Below are positions 26,949 to 37,511 of a stretch of DNA of 43,710 nt, piece after piece (the stretch's first letter is position 1; every line of letters begins with the position of its first letter). This DNA comes from Candidatus Cloacimonadota bacterium (GTDB lineage Bacteria > Cloacimonadota > Cloacimonadia > Cloacimonadales > TCS61): NCBI GenBank assembly GCA_021735645.1, contig JAIPGP010000022.1, positions 1 to 43,710 on the forward strand, given 5' to 3'. The translations under genes and the position numbers were made by a program. Under the pieces are notes generated by a model, which ran no database searches, was not told the DNA's origin, and saw only the letters and a program-made list of their open reading frames with translations.

Positions 26949-27509
26949 TTATACTCTTTCTATATACTCGCCAGTCCTGGTATCGATCCTAACCTTATCT
27001 CCCACTTCTATGAAAAAGGGGACTGTTATATCTAAACCACGATCGGTCGTCGCTTTCTTGCCACTTACGGAAGCCGAATTACCCTTTACATTCGGTTCGC
27101 AATCCTCAATGGTCTGCTCCACCACTGTCGGTAACTCTATCCCTAAAATCTCGCCTTTGGGATCAAGCTTCATTGCTACTTCCATATTCTCTACTAAATA
27201 CTTCTCTACATCTCCTAATACTTCAGCAGGTACATTCAACTGCTCGAAGGTTGTACTGTCCATAAAAACATAAAAATTTCCATCAAAATAAAGATACTCT
27301 TTCTTGAACTTTTCTACTCTCACTTCATCCAGTTTCTCACTAGTACGGAAAGTGTTATCTATCACTTTGCCAGTTCGAATGTTTTTCAGCTTTGTGCGAA
27401 CAAAAGCAGCACCCTTGCCTGGTTTTACATGCAAAAATTCTACTATCTCATAAAGACCACCCTTATAATCGATGATCATCCCATTTCTTATATCCGATGT
27501 CGTTGCCAT
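26949..27509 (-). CDS. efp: Translation elongation factor P
   Basis: The 186-residue product relieves ribosome stalling at proline runs. It shows ATTSDIRNGMIIDYKGGLYE, HVKPGKGAAFVRTKLKN with the Lys at the loop tip, and the C-terminal OB domains (AMKLDPKGEILGIELP, TRTGEYIERV). I chose the ATG at 27509 because AAGGAG precedes it and the family starts here; an upstream in-frame codon would add 19 basic residues. No EpmA/EpmB-type modification gene is in the window. Confidence 0.95.
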   Translation of the reverse strand: MATTSDIRNGMIIDYKGGLYEIVEFLHVKPGKGAAFVRTKLKNIRTGKVIDNTFRTSEKLDEVRVEKFKKEYLYFDGNFYVFMDSTTFEQLNVPAEVLGDVEKYLVENMEVAMKLDPKGEILGIELPTVVEQTIEDCEPNVKGNSASVSGKKATTDRGLDITVPFFIEVGDKVRIDTRTGEYIERV

Positions 27510-27564
27510 CAGAACTCCTTTTTCACTTTCCTGTTTTCTCTTACCCAGTTTTTTCCTGAAAAGC

Positions 27565-27593
27565 AATAAAATTTTCGACTACTTATCTGGCAA
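27565..27593 (-). promoter_or_regulatory. Candidate promoter of efp
   Basis: Read on the minus strand, TTGCCA (27593-27588) is followed after 17 nt by TTTATT (27570-27565), about 55 nt before the efp start. Spacing is ideal; the -10 match is moderate. Confidence 0.35.
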
Positions 27594-27650
27594 GTAAATT
27601 ATTTATATTTCTATCTGCTAAATAATTTTAATGCTATTATGTTTCACTTC

Positions 27651-28619
27651 TTATTTTTTCCCGCTGAACTTATACCCCCCTGTTATAGTTAATAAATACT
27701 GCCGGTAATCTAATGATTCGGTTACAAACCTGCCTAATCGACTGCCTTCTACCATCTGATAATCATGAATAAATGGCTGCTCAATTTCTGTAATTCCATA
27801 TTCATAATATAATTCTATCATAAAACGACTGTGTTCTAAAACTAATCCCCCCACCAATTTATAACTTACATCATTAAGATTCTTCAAATTGATCTTTCCA
27901 TCGGAATAAGACACATGCTCATAGCCATTGCCATCTTCTTTGTATTCCCAGCTTACCTCTCTGTTCAAATAGATATTTGCCGCCATTCCCAAGGTTATTT
28001 TTGAACTGATATTACCACTTCGTCTCAGCTTATATTTTAATAACACAGGTACTTCCAAATACTGCATACTGCATTTTAACTTAAGCTCATTATAAATATC
28101 AAATATACCCATATCTATAACTGGTATATTACGCCAGAGACAACTATTAGAGTTCACTTTGTAGTTCAACCCTGGCTGAAGACTCAAACGCTCAGTTAGT
28201 ACCCATCTGAGCAGCCAGCCACTTTTTAAACCCAGCAAAAATCCCTGCTCCCATTCCCAGTTACCCTCCGAGTCTCTTATTCTATTCTCTGTATATAGCC
28301 TCTCTAGATTCCTGCGTAGCAAATTCTTGTAATCCCAGCCCAGCTTTATTTCAGAAAAAAAAGGCTCATCCCCCAGCAATCTGTCTGCCAGCCAGAAAAT
28401 GAATTGCCTCTTCTCGTTAAATTCTTTCTCCTCAGAATCGCTATCTACTAAATATTCTATCGAATACTGCTCACCCGGATAAAGATTGATCTGATAGTTA
28501 CCTGGCAGTCGCAACAACTCCCAGTTTGCCTGCGAAATGAGCGGAAGAAAAGAAGACAGAAGCATACCAACTGACACTATCTTTACTAAATATTGCTCCA
28601 AAAAAGCCTTGCTAATCAT
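27651..28619 (-). CDS. Predicted outer-membrane beta-barrel protein
   Basis: The 322-residue product has an N-terminal hydrophobic signal region (KIVSVGMLLSSFLPLISQA) and then many short amphipathic strands with aromatic ends (LGLKSGWLLRWVLTERLSLQ, LEVPVLLKYKLRR, KITLGMAANIYLNREVSWEY), as in the Bacteroidota PorT/OMP_b-brl class. The phrase YLEVPVLLKYKL is typical of that class. It starts 2 nt after the stop of the amidotransferase gene, without a clear ribosome site. Function unknown. Confidence 0.7.
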   Translation of the reverse strand: MISKAFLEQYLVKIVSVGMLLSSFLPLISQANWELLRLPGNYQINLYPGEQYSIEYLVDSDSEEKEFNEKRQFIFWLADRLLGDEPFFSEIKLGWDYKNLLRRNLERLYTENRIRDSEGNWEWEQGFLLGLKSGWLLRWVLTERLSLQPGLNYKVNSNSCLWRNIPVIDMGIFDIYNELKLKCSMQYLEVPVLLKYKLRRSGNISSKITLGMAANIYLNREVSWEYKEDGNGYEHVSYSDGKINLKNLNDVSYKLVGGLVLEHSRFMIELYYEYGITEIEQPFIHDYQMVEGSRLGRFVTESLDYRQYLLTITGGYKFSGKK

Positions 28620-28621
28620 AC

Positions 28622-29290
28622 CTATAATCCTATGAAATTAGAAAATACCTTGCTGTTATCGCTGGTTAGAGTATAAGACGGCACTTCATTCTGATAAAAT
28701 TTTATCCACTTAGGATTGTTCCGCAGCTTACGCTGCCAAGAGGCATACCCGCTAAAATAATCATATTCGGGATGAAACTGGATTCCCCATAACCGTCTGC
28801 CCGAATATTGATATCCCTGGATTACTCCCTCATTATCTTTGGCAATTATCTTGTAATGACTATCCAGGTCTGCTACTTCGTCGAAATGAGCCACCATACT
28901 GTAAATTTCTGTAATGTCTTTGAATAATGGATTATTTTCCAGCTCTATCCTGCGAAAACCAAACTGAGGCTGCACTGCTTTACGTACTTTTTGTTCACCT
29001 CCCAGATATTTAGCTAGTAACTGATGTCCGTAACATATACCCAATATTGCTTTATCGTGCTCGTAAAAATGATCAATAACCTCCATAAAACCCGCTTCAA
29101 AAGGGCTTCCGGTTACTGTTGATAAACTGGAGCCACTTATTATAAGATGTGTGTAGTTACTTAAATCACCCGAGTTCTCTCCTATCCCTAAATCCCTTAC
29201 CTTATATCTGGGATATATTTTATCGCGAATGCAGCCATGAAACATCGTTCTGAATTCTGCATTAGTTATAGTATTTAATATTAAAATCAT
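28622..29290 (-). CDS. Class I glutamine amidotransferase-like protein
   Basis: The 222-residue product has the GATase1 fold marks: THLIISGSSLSTVTGSPFE, the nucleophile Cys in ILGICYGHQLLAKYLGG (about residue 82) and the His-Glu pair in WGIQFHPEYDYFSG. It resembles the stand-alone GuaA-like amidotransferase group, whose substrates vary. AAAGGAGA precedes the ATG. It heads a two-gene unit with the beta-barrel protein, a pairing that gives no clear hint of the substrate. Confidence 0.82.
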   Translation of the reverse strand: MILILNTITNAEFRTMFHGCIRDKIYPRYKVRDLGIGENSGDLSNYTHLIISGSSLSTVTGSPFEAGFMEVIDHFYEHDKAILGICYGHQLLAKYLGGEQKVRKAVQPQFGFRRIELENNPLFKDITEIYSMVAHFDEVADLDSHYKIIAKDNEGVIQGYQYSGRRLWGIQFHPEYDYFSGYASWQRKLRNNPKWIKFYQNEVPSYTLTSDNSKVFSNFIGL

Positions 29291-29377
29291 ATCTTATCTC
29301 CTTTCGCATCTTTATTCCCTCTCACCTTTCGGTCAAGTCCAATCTCTATCCAATTCCAAAACCCCGTAAATAAACTC

Positions 29378-29404
29378 GTACACTTAGTCCTCTGAGCCCA
29401 CTAA
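29378..29404. repeat. Short relative of the 9-nt-period repeat
   Basis: Three adjacent 9-mers read GTACACTTA, GTCCTCTGA and GCCCACTAA, close to the units at 1671-1724. The match in unit length and consensus suggests one dispersed element family. Confidence 0.45.
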
Positions 29405-29468
29405 ATATTGAATCTTGTCCCGTCAAATTTCCTCTCACAAAACCAGCAATTACCCGTATCAATAAAGC

Positions 29469-29506
29469 ACTATCTCACAAAAGTATATGTACTTTATTGA
29501 GATAGT
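29469..29506. repeat. Two-part hairpin upstream of the ptb-like gene
   Basis: The outer arms ACTATCTCA (29469-29477) and TGAGATAGT (29498-29506) and the inner arms AAAGTA (29480-29485) and TACTTT (29490-29495) all pair perfectly, separated by a 2x2 internal loop and closed by TATG. No T run follows. It could be an operator or an RNA element. Confidence 0.55.
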
Positions 29507-29786
29507 TAATGTGTGTTCTGGTTTACATAATATTCATAGTCACGCCTCGTGATTTTATGTTAAATAATTTTTATCAGTGACTAACGTATGTTATCAATTA
29601 ATCTCGTTTAAATCTTAATCAAAATATATTTCAATTGGGTTTTTTGCAATAAATTGTCCCTTCGCAAGCTTTTGCTGATGTCTGATTTAACTGTCACTTG
29701 ATTAGTAACTTCCAGAAAAATAATAAAAGTCTTGACCGTGTTTGAATCTCAGACATTTTGCACAAAAACATAATTATGGAGGAACA

Positions 29787-30692
29787 ATGATCAGAGATTT
29801 CAATGAAATGATGACAAGAGTGAAACATAACGCTTCGAAAACCGTCGTTATAGCAGCCGCTCACTCCGCTTCTGCTCTCGAAGCAGCTGTCATGGCTTAT
29901 GATCTGAATCTGGCAAGATGTATCCTGGTTGGAGATGCTTCATTCATCAATGAATATCTGCACAAAAATGTCCCGAAATCAGTGTCTGAGTATGAAGTGA
30001 TAGATTGTGGCGACGATCTGGCCGCGGCAGCAATCACATCTGTGCAGCTTGTTCAAGAAGGCAGGGCGGATTTGATCATGAAGGGAGTATGTGACTCTGG
30101 AACGCTTTTGAAGGCTGTGCTTGATAAGCATAAAGGCTTGCGGACAAATAAGATAATGAGCGATGTGCTGGCTTATGAAACACCTGAGAAAATTATGCTG
30201 ATGGGGGATGGCGGATTTATACCTTTACCTGATATTAATGCCAAGCTATCTATAATAGCTAATTGCGTTCAGGTTGCACACGCTCTGGGAAACAAAATGC
30301 CTAAGGTGGCACTTCTCACCCACAGTGAAATGATCAATTTAAAAAATCAATCGACAGTTGATGCAGCAATTTTAACCAAGATGAATGAGCGAGGTCAGAT
30401 CAAAGGCTGTATAGTTGAAGGTCCTCTGGCATTTGACAATGCGGTTTCTCCTGAAGCTGCCAGGATCAAAGGTATCAAATCAGTAGTAGGCGGAGCAGCG
30501 GACATTTTGATAGTTCCCAATATCGAAGCAGGTAATATTTTTGGTAAAAGTTTAACTTATTATTGCAAATATCGGGTTGCACATGTAGTACTGGGAGCAA
30601 AGGTTCCAATCTTGATAGCTTCCAGAGCAGATAGTGCAGAAACTAAGATGCTCACAATGGCACTAGGTATCATTACCTGCAATGTCTGTTAG
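29787..30692 (+). CDS. Phosphate butyryltransferase/acyltransferase-like enzyme
   Basis: The 301-residue product resembles Ptb: it transfers an acyl group between CoA and phosphate, so that a kinase can then make ATP. Visible marks are DLIMKGVCDSGTLLKAVLD, KIMSDVLAYETPEKIMLMGD, EGPLAFDNAVSPEAARIKGI and ADILIVPNIEAGNIFGKSLT. I chose the ATG with GGAGG before it at 29787; an upstream TTG would add 15 residues. No butyrate kinase gene is nearby, and acyl specificity cannot be read here. The end overlaps rlmH by 11 nt. Confidence 0.85.
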   Translation: MIRDFNEMMTRVKHNASKTVVIAAAHSASALEAAVMAYDLNLARCILVGDASFINEYLHKNVPKSVSEYEVIDCGDDLAAAAITSVQLVQEGRADLIMKGVCDSGTLLKAVLDKHKGLRTNKIMSDVLAYETPEKIMLMGDGGFIPLPDINAKLSIIANCVQVAHALGNKMPKVALLTHSEMINLKNQSTVDAAILTKMNERGQIKGCIVEGPLAFDNAVSPEAARIKGIKSVVGGAADILIVPNIEAGNIFGKSLTYYCKYRVAHVVLGAKVPILIASRADSAETKMLTMALGIITCNVC

Positions 30693-31140
30693 TATTCTAG
30701 CTATCGGTAAAACGCGTCAGGATTACCTGATACAGGGAATTGAAGAATTTCAAAAGCGTCTCAACCGCTATACAGTTGTAAAAATGTTGGAATTACCTGA
30801 TATAAAGGGCAGTCAGTCAAATACAACAGAATTGAAGAAACTGGAAGCGGATTTAATGATCAGAAACCTTAAGACTTCTGATTTAGTGATAGCCTTAGAT
30901 GAAAGAGGTAAAATGCTCTCATCTGAAGCATTTTCATTGTTTCTGGAAAGAGAATTGAGGCGTGACCTGGTCTTTTGTATTGGGGGAGTGTATGGTTTTG
31001 ACCAGCGTTTACTGGACCGGGCAGATCATATTTTGAGTTTTTCCAAGTTTACTTTTACACATCAGATGATCAGGTTACTGCTGATAGAACAAATATATCG
31101 AGCTTTTAATATTTTACAGGGTGGACAATATCACAAATGA
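30682..31140 (+). CDS. rlmH: 23S rRNA (pseudouridine1915-N3)-methyltransferase RlmH
   Basis: The 152-residue SPOUT enzyme modifies helix 69 of 23S rRNA. It shows VSILAIGKTRQDYLIQGIEE, VIALDERGKMLSSEAFS, the knot FCIGGVYGFDQRLLDRADH and FTHQMIRLLLIEQIYRAFNI. The end reads GGQYHK instead of the usual PYHH-type tail. It is 5 nt from a parS site and converges with the glycosidase-like gene. Confidence 0.94.
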   Translation: MSVSILAIGKTRQDYLIQGIEEFQKRLNRYTVVKMLELPDIKGSQSNTTELKKLEADLMIRNLKTSDLVIALDERGKMLSSEAFSLFLERELRRDLVFCIGGVYGFDQRLLDRADHILSFSKFTFTHQMIRLLLIEQIYRAFNILQGGQYHK

Positions 31141-31145
31141 CTTGA

Positions 31146-31161
31146 TGTTTCACGTGAAACC
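31146..31161. promoter_or_regulatory. parS: parS site, 15 of 16 bases
   Basis: TGTTTCACGTGAAACC differs from the bacterial parS consensus TGTTTCACGTGAAACA at the last base only. ParB binds this palindrome and spreads from it to load SMC and drive origin segregation. It fills the whole gap between two convergent genes and touches the last base of a stop codon. parA and parB lie about 10 kb away. Confidence 0.9.
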
Positions 31162-32252
31162 TATTGATTTACATTGATTTCACCCAGCCAGCTTAATGTA
31201 GTTTCATACCTGACAGTTGCATTCCAGAAGATAAATCCCCCGGCCCCACTGTCATGACAGGCAGCTACCTGTGCCGCAATGAATTCTTTCTTAAAATTAA
31301 CCTGCCAGGAATTAGCCTGAATATATGGAATAACTTTACATCTACTGTCCACATTCTGAAAAGTCCGCTTTACACCTTTGAAAATTATATCATAGGGCTC
31401 ATTGTGAACATCCTGGCGATAATTAAACTCATTATTAAAATGCGAGGAATAGATCATGGGATGAAGAGCTGCTAGATATTTAGACATTCGGCTGATATCC
31501 TGACCTGTAGCCTTTATATCGGCATCATTCTGCCAGCTTACAATGGCAAATATATCGGCGGTAAATTTTACTTTCTTATGCTTGTTCTGCTCTTTAACAT
31601 CATGCAGAAAACCTGCGATAATGTCCATCTTTGTTAAAGGAGTGTAAGTGGAATCTCTATATAAACGCCGTTCATTTTCCCGCATAAATTCAAAACTGGC
31701 AGCATCTATGTTTCCCTGGGTGGGAAAGCGAATGTAGTCAAACTGAATTTCATCTATACCTGCTTTTACTATTAAATCAATCAAACTAAACAAATCACTT
31801 TGAACATTTTTTAATGAGGGATCAAGCCACTGTGGCCCTTTGCGATCACTTTCAATCCAGCGATTGCCGAGACTATCTTTTGGACAAATAGTGGAATCTG
31901 CTTCAGCAGCTCTTGTATTGTGAAAAGCAACCATACGGGCTGTAGCAGTCATCTTTCGGGCATGTATTTTAGCAACGATATGAGCAATATCTACTTTCAA
32001 GTCACCGCTTCTACTAATCAGAGTTGGACAATTTTTAATGTCAACATATACTTTACCCTTCATGTCTTTAACATCAAAGACAATATTATTGATCCCGGCT
32101 TCAGAAGCGCTAGTTAGCAGACTGTCAAAATTAGCTCCGGCAACAATATCAGTTCTTAGATACATACCCTGTTTGAACTCAGCAAAAGAAGTAACCGATA
32201 TTGATAATATCAGAATAATGAAGATATTAAAGTGGGTTTTAGGGTAATTCAT
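31161..32252 (-). CDS. Putative glycoside-hydrolase-like secreted protein (DUF4015-type)
   Basis: The 363-residue product has an N-terminal hydrophobic signal (FNIFIILILSISVTSFAEF) and a TIM-barrel-like domain with DIVAGANFDSLLTSASEAGI, NNIVFDVKDMKGKV, GPQWLDPSL, DEIQFDYIRFPTQG and FTADIFAIVSW, which is the pattern of DUF4015 putative glycosidases. Acidic residues in FDVKD and QFDYIRFP would be at the active centre. I chose the ATG at 32252; a TTG 36 nt upstream is possible but lies inside the atpC end. It follows atpC by 22 nt, as the last gene of the par-atp run. Confidence 0.8.
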   Translation of the reverse strand: MNYPKTHFNIFIILILSISVTSFAEFKQGMYLRTDIVAGANFDSLLTSASEAGINNIVFDVKDMKGKVYVDIKNCPTLISRSGDLKVDIAHIVAKIHARKMTATARMVAFHNTRAAEADSTICPKDSLGNRWIESDRKGPQWLDPSLKNVQSDLFSLIDLIVKAGIDEIQFDYIRFPTQGNIDAASFEFMRENERRLYRDSTYTPLTKMDIIAGFLHDVKEQNKHKKVKFTADIFAIVSWQNDADIKATGQDISRMSKYLAALHPMIYSSHFNNEFNYRQDVHNEPYDIIFKGVKRTFQNVDSRCKVIPYIQANSWQVNFKKEFIAAQVAACHDSGAGGFIFWNATVRYETTLSWLGEINVNQ

Positions 32253-32274
32253 GTTCAGGATAGCAGAGGAGTAA

Positions 32275-32667
32275 TTAGCTGATGGCAATTCTTGCTATCG
32301 CTTTTCTAAGCGCTATTTCAGCTCGACGGAAGTCTACTTCGTCCTGATTGCTTTTTATTCTCTTTTCAGCACGCTCTTTGGCAGCTTCTGCTCTGGTTTT
32401 ATCTATCTCATCCGCTTTTTCTACCACTTCACAAAGAATGGTAACAATATTATTTTCTACAGTAACATAGCCATCATGTATGGCACATTTAGTGACCTCA
32501 CTATTATTATATATTTCTAATATACCAGGTCTGATGACAGATATAAAAGGGGTATGTCCATAGAAGACACCAAAATCCCCGTCCTTGCCGGGGATAATGA
32601 TATCATCAAATTCGGTTTCCAGAAATATCTTTTGTGGCTGAATGATCAATAACTTTAATTTTTCCAT
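32275..32667 (-). CDS. atpC: ATP synthase F1 epsilon subunit
   Basis: The 130-residue central-stalk subunit has the N-terminal barrel (LLIIQPQKIFLETEFDDIII, PGKDGDFGVFYGHTPFIS) and the C-terminal two-helix part (DKTRAEAAKERAEKRIKSNQ), which in other bacteria inhibits ATP hydrolysis. It starts 1 nt after the atpD stop. Confidence 0.94.
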   Translation of the reverse strand: MEKLKLLIIQPQKIFLETEFDDIIIPGKDGDFGVFYGHTPFISVIRPGILEIYNNSEVTKCAIHDGYVTVENNIVTILCEVVEKADEIDKTRAEAAKERAEKRIKSNQDEVDFRRAEIALRKAIARIAIS

Positions 32668-32668
32668 A

Positions 32669-34060
<1,392 letters not shown>

Positions 34061-34073
34061 CTATATCCCCTTA

Positions 34074-34931
34074 TTATTGATTCTGGGCTTCAGCACCAGA
34101 AGCAATCTCAATAATTTCATTTGTAATTGCTGCCTGACGTACCATATTGTACTGCAAGGTGAGTGATTCGATCAGGTCAGAAGCATTATCAGTAGCGCTA
34201 TCCATAGCTGTCATTCTGGTTCCCTGCTCAGCAGCAGATGATTCCAGCAGAATACGCCATATCTCCACATTGATATATTTATTTGTCAATTCTTCAATTA
34301 CTTCTTCTTCACCGGGTTCATACAAATAATCCAGCAGAGATACTCCTTCCAGAACCTTAATATCTGGGATTGGCAATACCTGCTTTTGGACTATATTCTG
34401 TTGGATGACGCTTTTAAATTCATTATAGATCACTTCTATATGGTCATATTCATTAGAGAAAAAATGATGCTTGAGATCACTCGCAATGTCTAACGATACG
34501 CTGAAATTCATTTCATTGAATAAACCAGTATATGACTTGATTATTTTCACGTCCTTCTTTTTGAATATATCTGTACCTTTTTTACCGATACAGAAAAGGT
34601 CAGTGTTTGGATGATCTTTTAAATACTGTAGAGCCGCCTTGATCACAAAAGAATTAAAGGAACCGCAAAGACCCCGATCAGCTGTAACTACTACTAAGGC
34701 GCATTTTGCCGTAGGTTCAGGCTGCACGAATATTTTTAAATCTGTCTCCCGGGATTTAAATTTAATGGTTGCGAGCATATGATTAATATTATCGGCATAA
34801 GGCCTGGCTTTAATAATGCCTTGTTGAGCCTTGCGCAATTTGGCTGCAGCTACCATTTTCATGGCATTAGTGATTTGACGTGTATTCCTGATACTGCCAA
34901 TTCTACTTTTTATGTCCCTGATGTTACCCAT
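34074..34931 (-). CDS. atpG: ATP synthase F1 gamma subunit
   Basis: The 285-residue rotor shaft has the conserved N-terminal coil (IKSRIGSIRNTRQITNAMKM, VAAAKLRKAQ), the VVTADRGLCGSFN core strand and the C-terminal coil with GTRMTAMDSATDNASDLI. It lies between atpA and atpD as usual. Confidence 0.96.
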   Translation of the reverse strand: MGNIRDIKSRIGSIRNTRQITNAMKMVAAAKLRKAQQGIIKARPYADNINHMLATIKFKSRETDLKIFVQPEPTAKCALVVVTADRGLCGSFNSFVIKAALQYLKDHPNTDLFCIGKKGTDIFKKKDVKIIKSYTGLFNEMNFSVSLDIASDLKHHFFSNEYDHIEVIYNEFKSVIQQNIVQKQVLPIPDIKVLEGVSLLDYLYEPGEEEVIEELTNKYINVEIWRILLESSAAEQGTRMTAMDSATDNASDLIESLTLQYNMVRQAAITNEIIEIASGAEAQNQ

Positions 34932-34940
34932 TGATAAAAC

Positions 34941-36440
34941 CTAAAATTTCTCTATAACTTTTTCACAGATAACTTTCATTTCATCAGTGATCTCATCTGT
35001 GATCTCATTTTCGAGCAATTTTTTTAAGAAATCTTTATGCTGTAGATCTAGGATATTAAAAAGATCTTCTTCTAATTGCGGTATTCTACCTAATTCAATA
35101 TCATCCAGATATCCCTGATTTGCCATAAAGATAATAAATATCTGTTTAGCAACACTGATTGGCTGATATTGACCCTGTTTCAAAATCTGCTGCAATCTCT
35201 CACCACGTTTTAATTGAGCCATTGTTGCCTTATCAAGATCACTGCCGAACTTGGCAAATGCCTGCAATTCAGAGAATTGTGCCAAATCAAGACGTAATTG
35301 CTGAACTACCGCACGCATTGCTTTGATCTGGGCACTTCCTCCCACTCGAGATACGGAAAGACCGGCATTAATAGCTGGTCTTTGACCTGAATGGAATAAT
35401 TTACTACTCAGATATATTTGACCATCGGTAATTGAAATTACATTAGTTGGGATATAGGCGGAAATATCTTCTGCCTGAGTTTCAATAATCGGCAGGGCTG
35501 TTAAAGAACCACCGCCTAAATCATCGTTAAGCTTGGAAGCTCTTTCCAGCAGACGTGAATGCAGATAAAATACATCTCCGGGATAGGCTTCTCTGCCCGG
35601 AGGCCTGCGCAGCAGCAGGGAAATTTCTCTATAAGCCACTGCATGCTTGGAAAGATCATCATAAATAATCAAGGCATGCTTGCCCTTATCTCTGAAATAT
35701 TCACCAATTGTGCAGCCTGAATAAGGTGCTATATAATTCATAGAAGCTGGATCAGAAGCTGATGTACAAACCACAATAGTGTAATCCATAGCATTATTTT
35801 CCTGGAGCTTCTTTACTATCTTGGCAACAGATGAATTCTTTTGTCCAATAGCTACATAAATGCAATAAACGTCACTATCTCTCTGATTAATTATTGTGTC
35901 TATAGCGATAGCAGTTTTCCCGGTCTGGCGATCACCAATGATCAATTCACGCTGCCCTCTGCCTATAGGGATCATGGAATCGATAGCTTTTATTCCTGTC
36001 TGGAGTGCTTCTTTTACTGGTTGGCGCTGGATAACGCCCAGAGCTTTACGTTCAATGGGTTGACTAATTTCTGATACTATCTCACCCTTGCCATCCAAAG
36101 GCTCCCCTAAAGCATTCACGACTCTTCCAAGAAGGGCTTCTCCTACCGGGATCTGCAAAATCTTACCCGTTCTGCGGACAATATCCCCTTGCATTACTTT
36201 ACTGGTCTCACCAAAGAGAATACAGCCTACATTGGTTTCTTCCAGATTAAGTGCCATACCCATGACGCCATTAGGAAATTCCAGCATTTCACTGGTCATC
36301 ACATTATTTAAACCATGCACCTGGGCGATTCCGTCACCTACCTGGATAACTATTCCTGTCTCAGCGATGTCAATCTCGAATTTAAAAGAGCTAATTTTCT
36401 CTTTAATTATCGAGCTGATTTCATCAGGTTGGATTTTCAT
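34941..36440 (-). CDS. atpA: ATP synthase F1 alpha subunit
   Basis: The 499-residue subunit shows Walker [15 protein letters not shown] near residue 170, the catalytic-site Arg region [20 protein letters not shown] near 360, and EVVSEISQ-type beta-barrel features near the N-terminus. It carries the non-catalytic nucleotide sites. Full length, with 11 nt to atpH. Confidence 0.97.
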   Translation of the reverse strand: MKIQPDEISSIIKEKISSFKFEIDIAETGIVIQVGDGIAQVHGLNNVMTSEMLEFPNGVMGMALNLEETNVGCILFGETSKVMQGDIVRRTGKILQIPVGEALLGRVVNALGEPLDGKGEIVSEISQPIERKALGVIQRQPVKEALQTGIKAIDSMIPIGRGQRELIIGDRQTGKTAIAIDTIINQRDSDVYCIYVAIGQKNSSVAKIVKKLQENNAMDYTIVVCTSASDPASMNYIAPYSGCTIGEYFRDKGKHALIIYDDLSKHAVAYREISLLLRRPPGREAYPGDVFYLHSRLLERASKLNDDLGGGSLTALPIIETQAEDISAYIPTNVISITDGQIYLSSKLFHSGQRPAINAGLSVSRVGGSAQIKAMRAVVQQLRLDLAQFSELQAFAKFGSDLDKATMAQLKRGERLQQILKQGQYQPISVAKQIFIIFMANQGYLDDIELGRIPQLEEDLFNILDLQHKDFLKKLLENEITDEITDEMKVICEKVIEKF

Positions 36441-36451
36441 CTTAACCTCAT

Positions 36452-36997
36452 TTATACCTGTTTTGGTTGTTTTTTTGTTACAAAGATTTTTAAATTATTC
36501 TTGAGTGATCCATCCACAATCATCGTATCAGATTCTGCATAAAAACCACCCAGCAGCTCTGGATCATACTCGATATCAGCGATTACTTCTTTTTTATAAA
36601 TCCCTTCTAAATACGTAATTATCTTATCAGTGGTGGATTTATCCTGTTTGTGTGCCAGCTTCAATCTTACTACCAAAGCATTCTGCTTATTATAGATTTC
36701 TCGCTCTAATTCCTTGAGAATATTTACTATCTGATGGAATCGAGTGTGATGTATCAGCAAAAAAAATAGTTTTTCCCACATCTCGCTAAAATGCAGAGTA
36801 TTAACTACCTCTCTGATCAGAAGGGTTTTTTGCTGCTTACTAACCAGTCTGGTTTTTAATATTTCAATTAATTTAGGCTGCTCAATAAAGAGTGCTTTCA
36901 AGGTTTCAACATCTTTCAGGCAGATTTGATATTCTTCATGTTCCATAACCTCTGCAACTGATTTTGCATATTTCTTGATAATTAATAAGTCATTCAA
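36452..36997 (-). CDS. atpH: ATP synthase F1 delta subunit (OSCP)
   Basis: The 181-residue peripheral-stalk subunit has the usual beginning [16 protein letters not shown] and end ([29 protein letters not shown]). It starts with TTG directly after the atpF stop, with AGAAGG inside atpF as ribosome site; no in-frame ATG lies near. The TTG start may lower its yield, which fits one copy per enzyme. Confidence 0.93.
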   Translation of the reverse strand: MNDLLIIKKYAKSVAEVMEHEEYQICLKDVETLKALFIEQPKLIEILKTRLVSKQQKTLLIREVVNTLHFSEMWEKLFFLLIHHTRFHQIVNILKELEREIYNKQNALVVRLKLAHKQDKSTTDKIITYLEGIYKKEVIADIEYDPELLGGFYAESDTMIVDGSLKNNLKIFVTKKQPKQV

Positions 36998-37474
36998 CTA
37001 TTTACCTTCTTTGATGATATACTCAATCAAATCCTTATCCTGCTCATCATCGACTTTTTTATTAAGCAATTTAGCAGTCAAATCAGAAACAAGAACCGCA
37101 ATCTCCTGCTCAATCTGTTGCTGGGCAACTTCCTGCTTATGAGCCAATTGATCTTCAGTTTCCTGCATTATGTGTATCTTTCTTTCCTTGGCTTCTCGCA
37201 ATATGTCATCAGCTTTACGTTCCGCTTCTTTCTTTGCCTTCTGGTTAAGTTCTCTGATATCTTCAGATGATTTTTTAAGTTCTTCATCTCTCTGCTTTAG
37301 TAATTCATCGGCTGATTTATGCTTATCTTTTGCCTGATCTATTTCCTGCTGAACACTTTTCTGTCTATCAGTTAAAAACTGCTTCAAAGGCTTGAAAAGC
37401 AGTTTATTAAGTACTATCAGCAGAAGAATGAAATTCAGAATTACGATTATCATCGAATAATCAATACTGATCAT
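36998..37474 (-). CDS. atpF: ATP synthase Fo b subunit
   Basis: The 158-residue product has one N-terminal membrane helix (IIVILNFILLLIVLNKLLF) followed by FKPLKQFLTDRQKSVQQEID and a long charged coiled coil rich in Lys, Glu and Gln. It forms the peripheral stalk with delta. AAGGAAG precedes the ATG. Only one b-type gene is seen, so it probably forms a homodimer. Confidence 0.94.
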   Translation of the reverse strand: MISIDYSMIIVILNFILLLIVLNKLLFKPLKQFLTDRQKSVQQEIDQAKDKHKSADELLKQRDEELKKSSEDIRELNQKAKKEAERKADDILREAKERKIHIMQETEDQLAHKQEVAQQQIEQEIAVLVSDLTAKLLNKKVDDEQDKDLIEYIIKEGK

Positions 37475-37511
37475 GCTACTTCCTTAGTTATGCTAATTTA
37501 CGATTAAAATA

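Larger units (their letters stand above)
29291..29786. other. Gene-free stretch between divergent genes
   Basis: The region separates the minus-strand amidotransferase gene from the plus-strand ptb-like gene. It holds a short 9-nt-period repeat (29378-29404), a long hairpin (29469-29506) and an imperfect dyad (about 29521-29565, centre TCACG-CCT-CGTGA). TTGACC at 29732 with ATTTTG after 17 nt is a weak promoter candidate for the ptb-like gene. I see no RNA gene. Confidence 0.55.

Noticed and set aside
27510-27566. Longer N-terminus for EF-P
   Set aside because: The extra residues do not occur in the family, and AAGGAG directly precedes the ATG at 27509.
29742-29786. Upstream TTG start for the ptb-like gene
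   Set aside because: The ATG at 29787 has GGAGG at proper spacing and gives the usual family N-terminus.
31141-31161. Shared terminator between rlmH and the glycosidase-like gene
   Set aside because: The only palindrome there is the parS site, and it has no T tract on either side.
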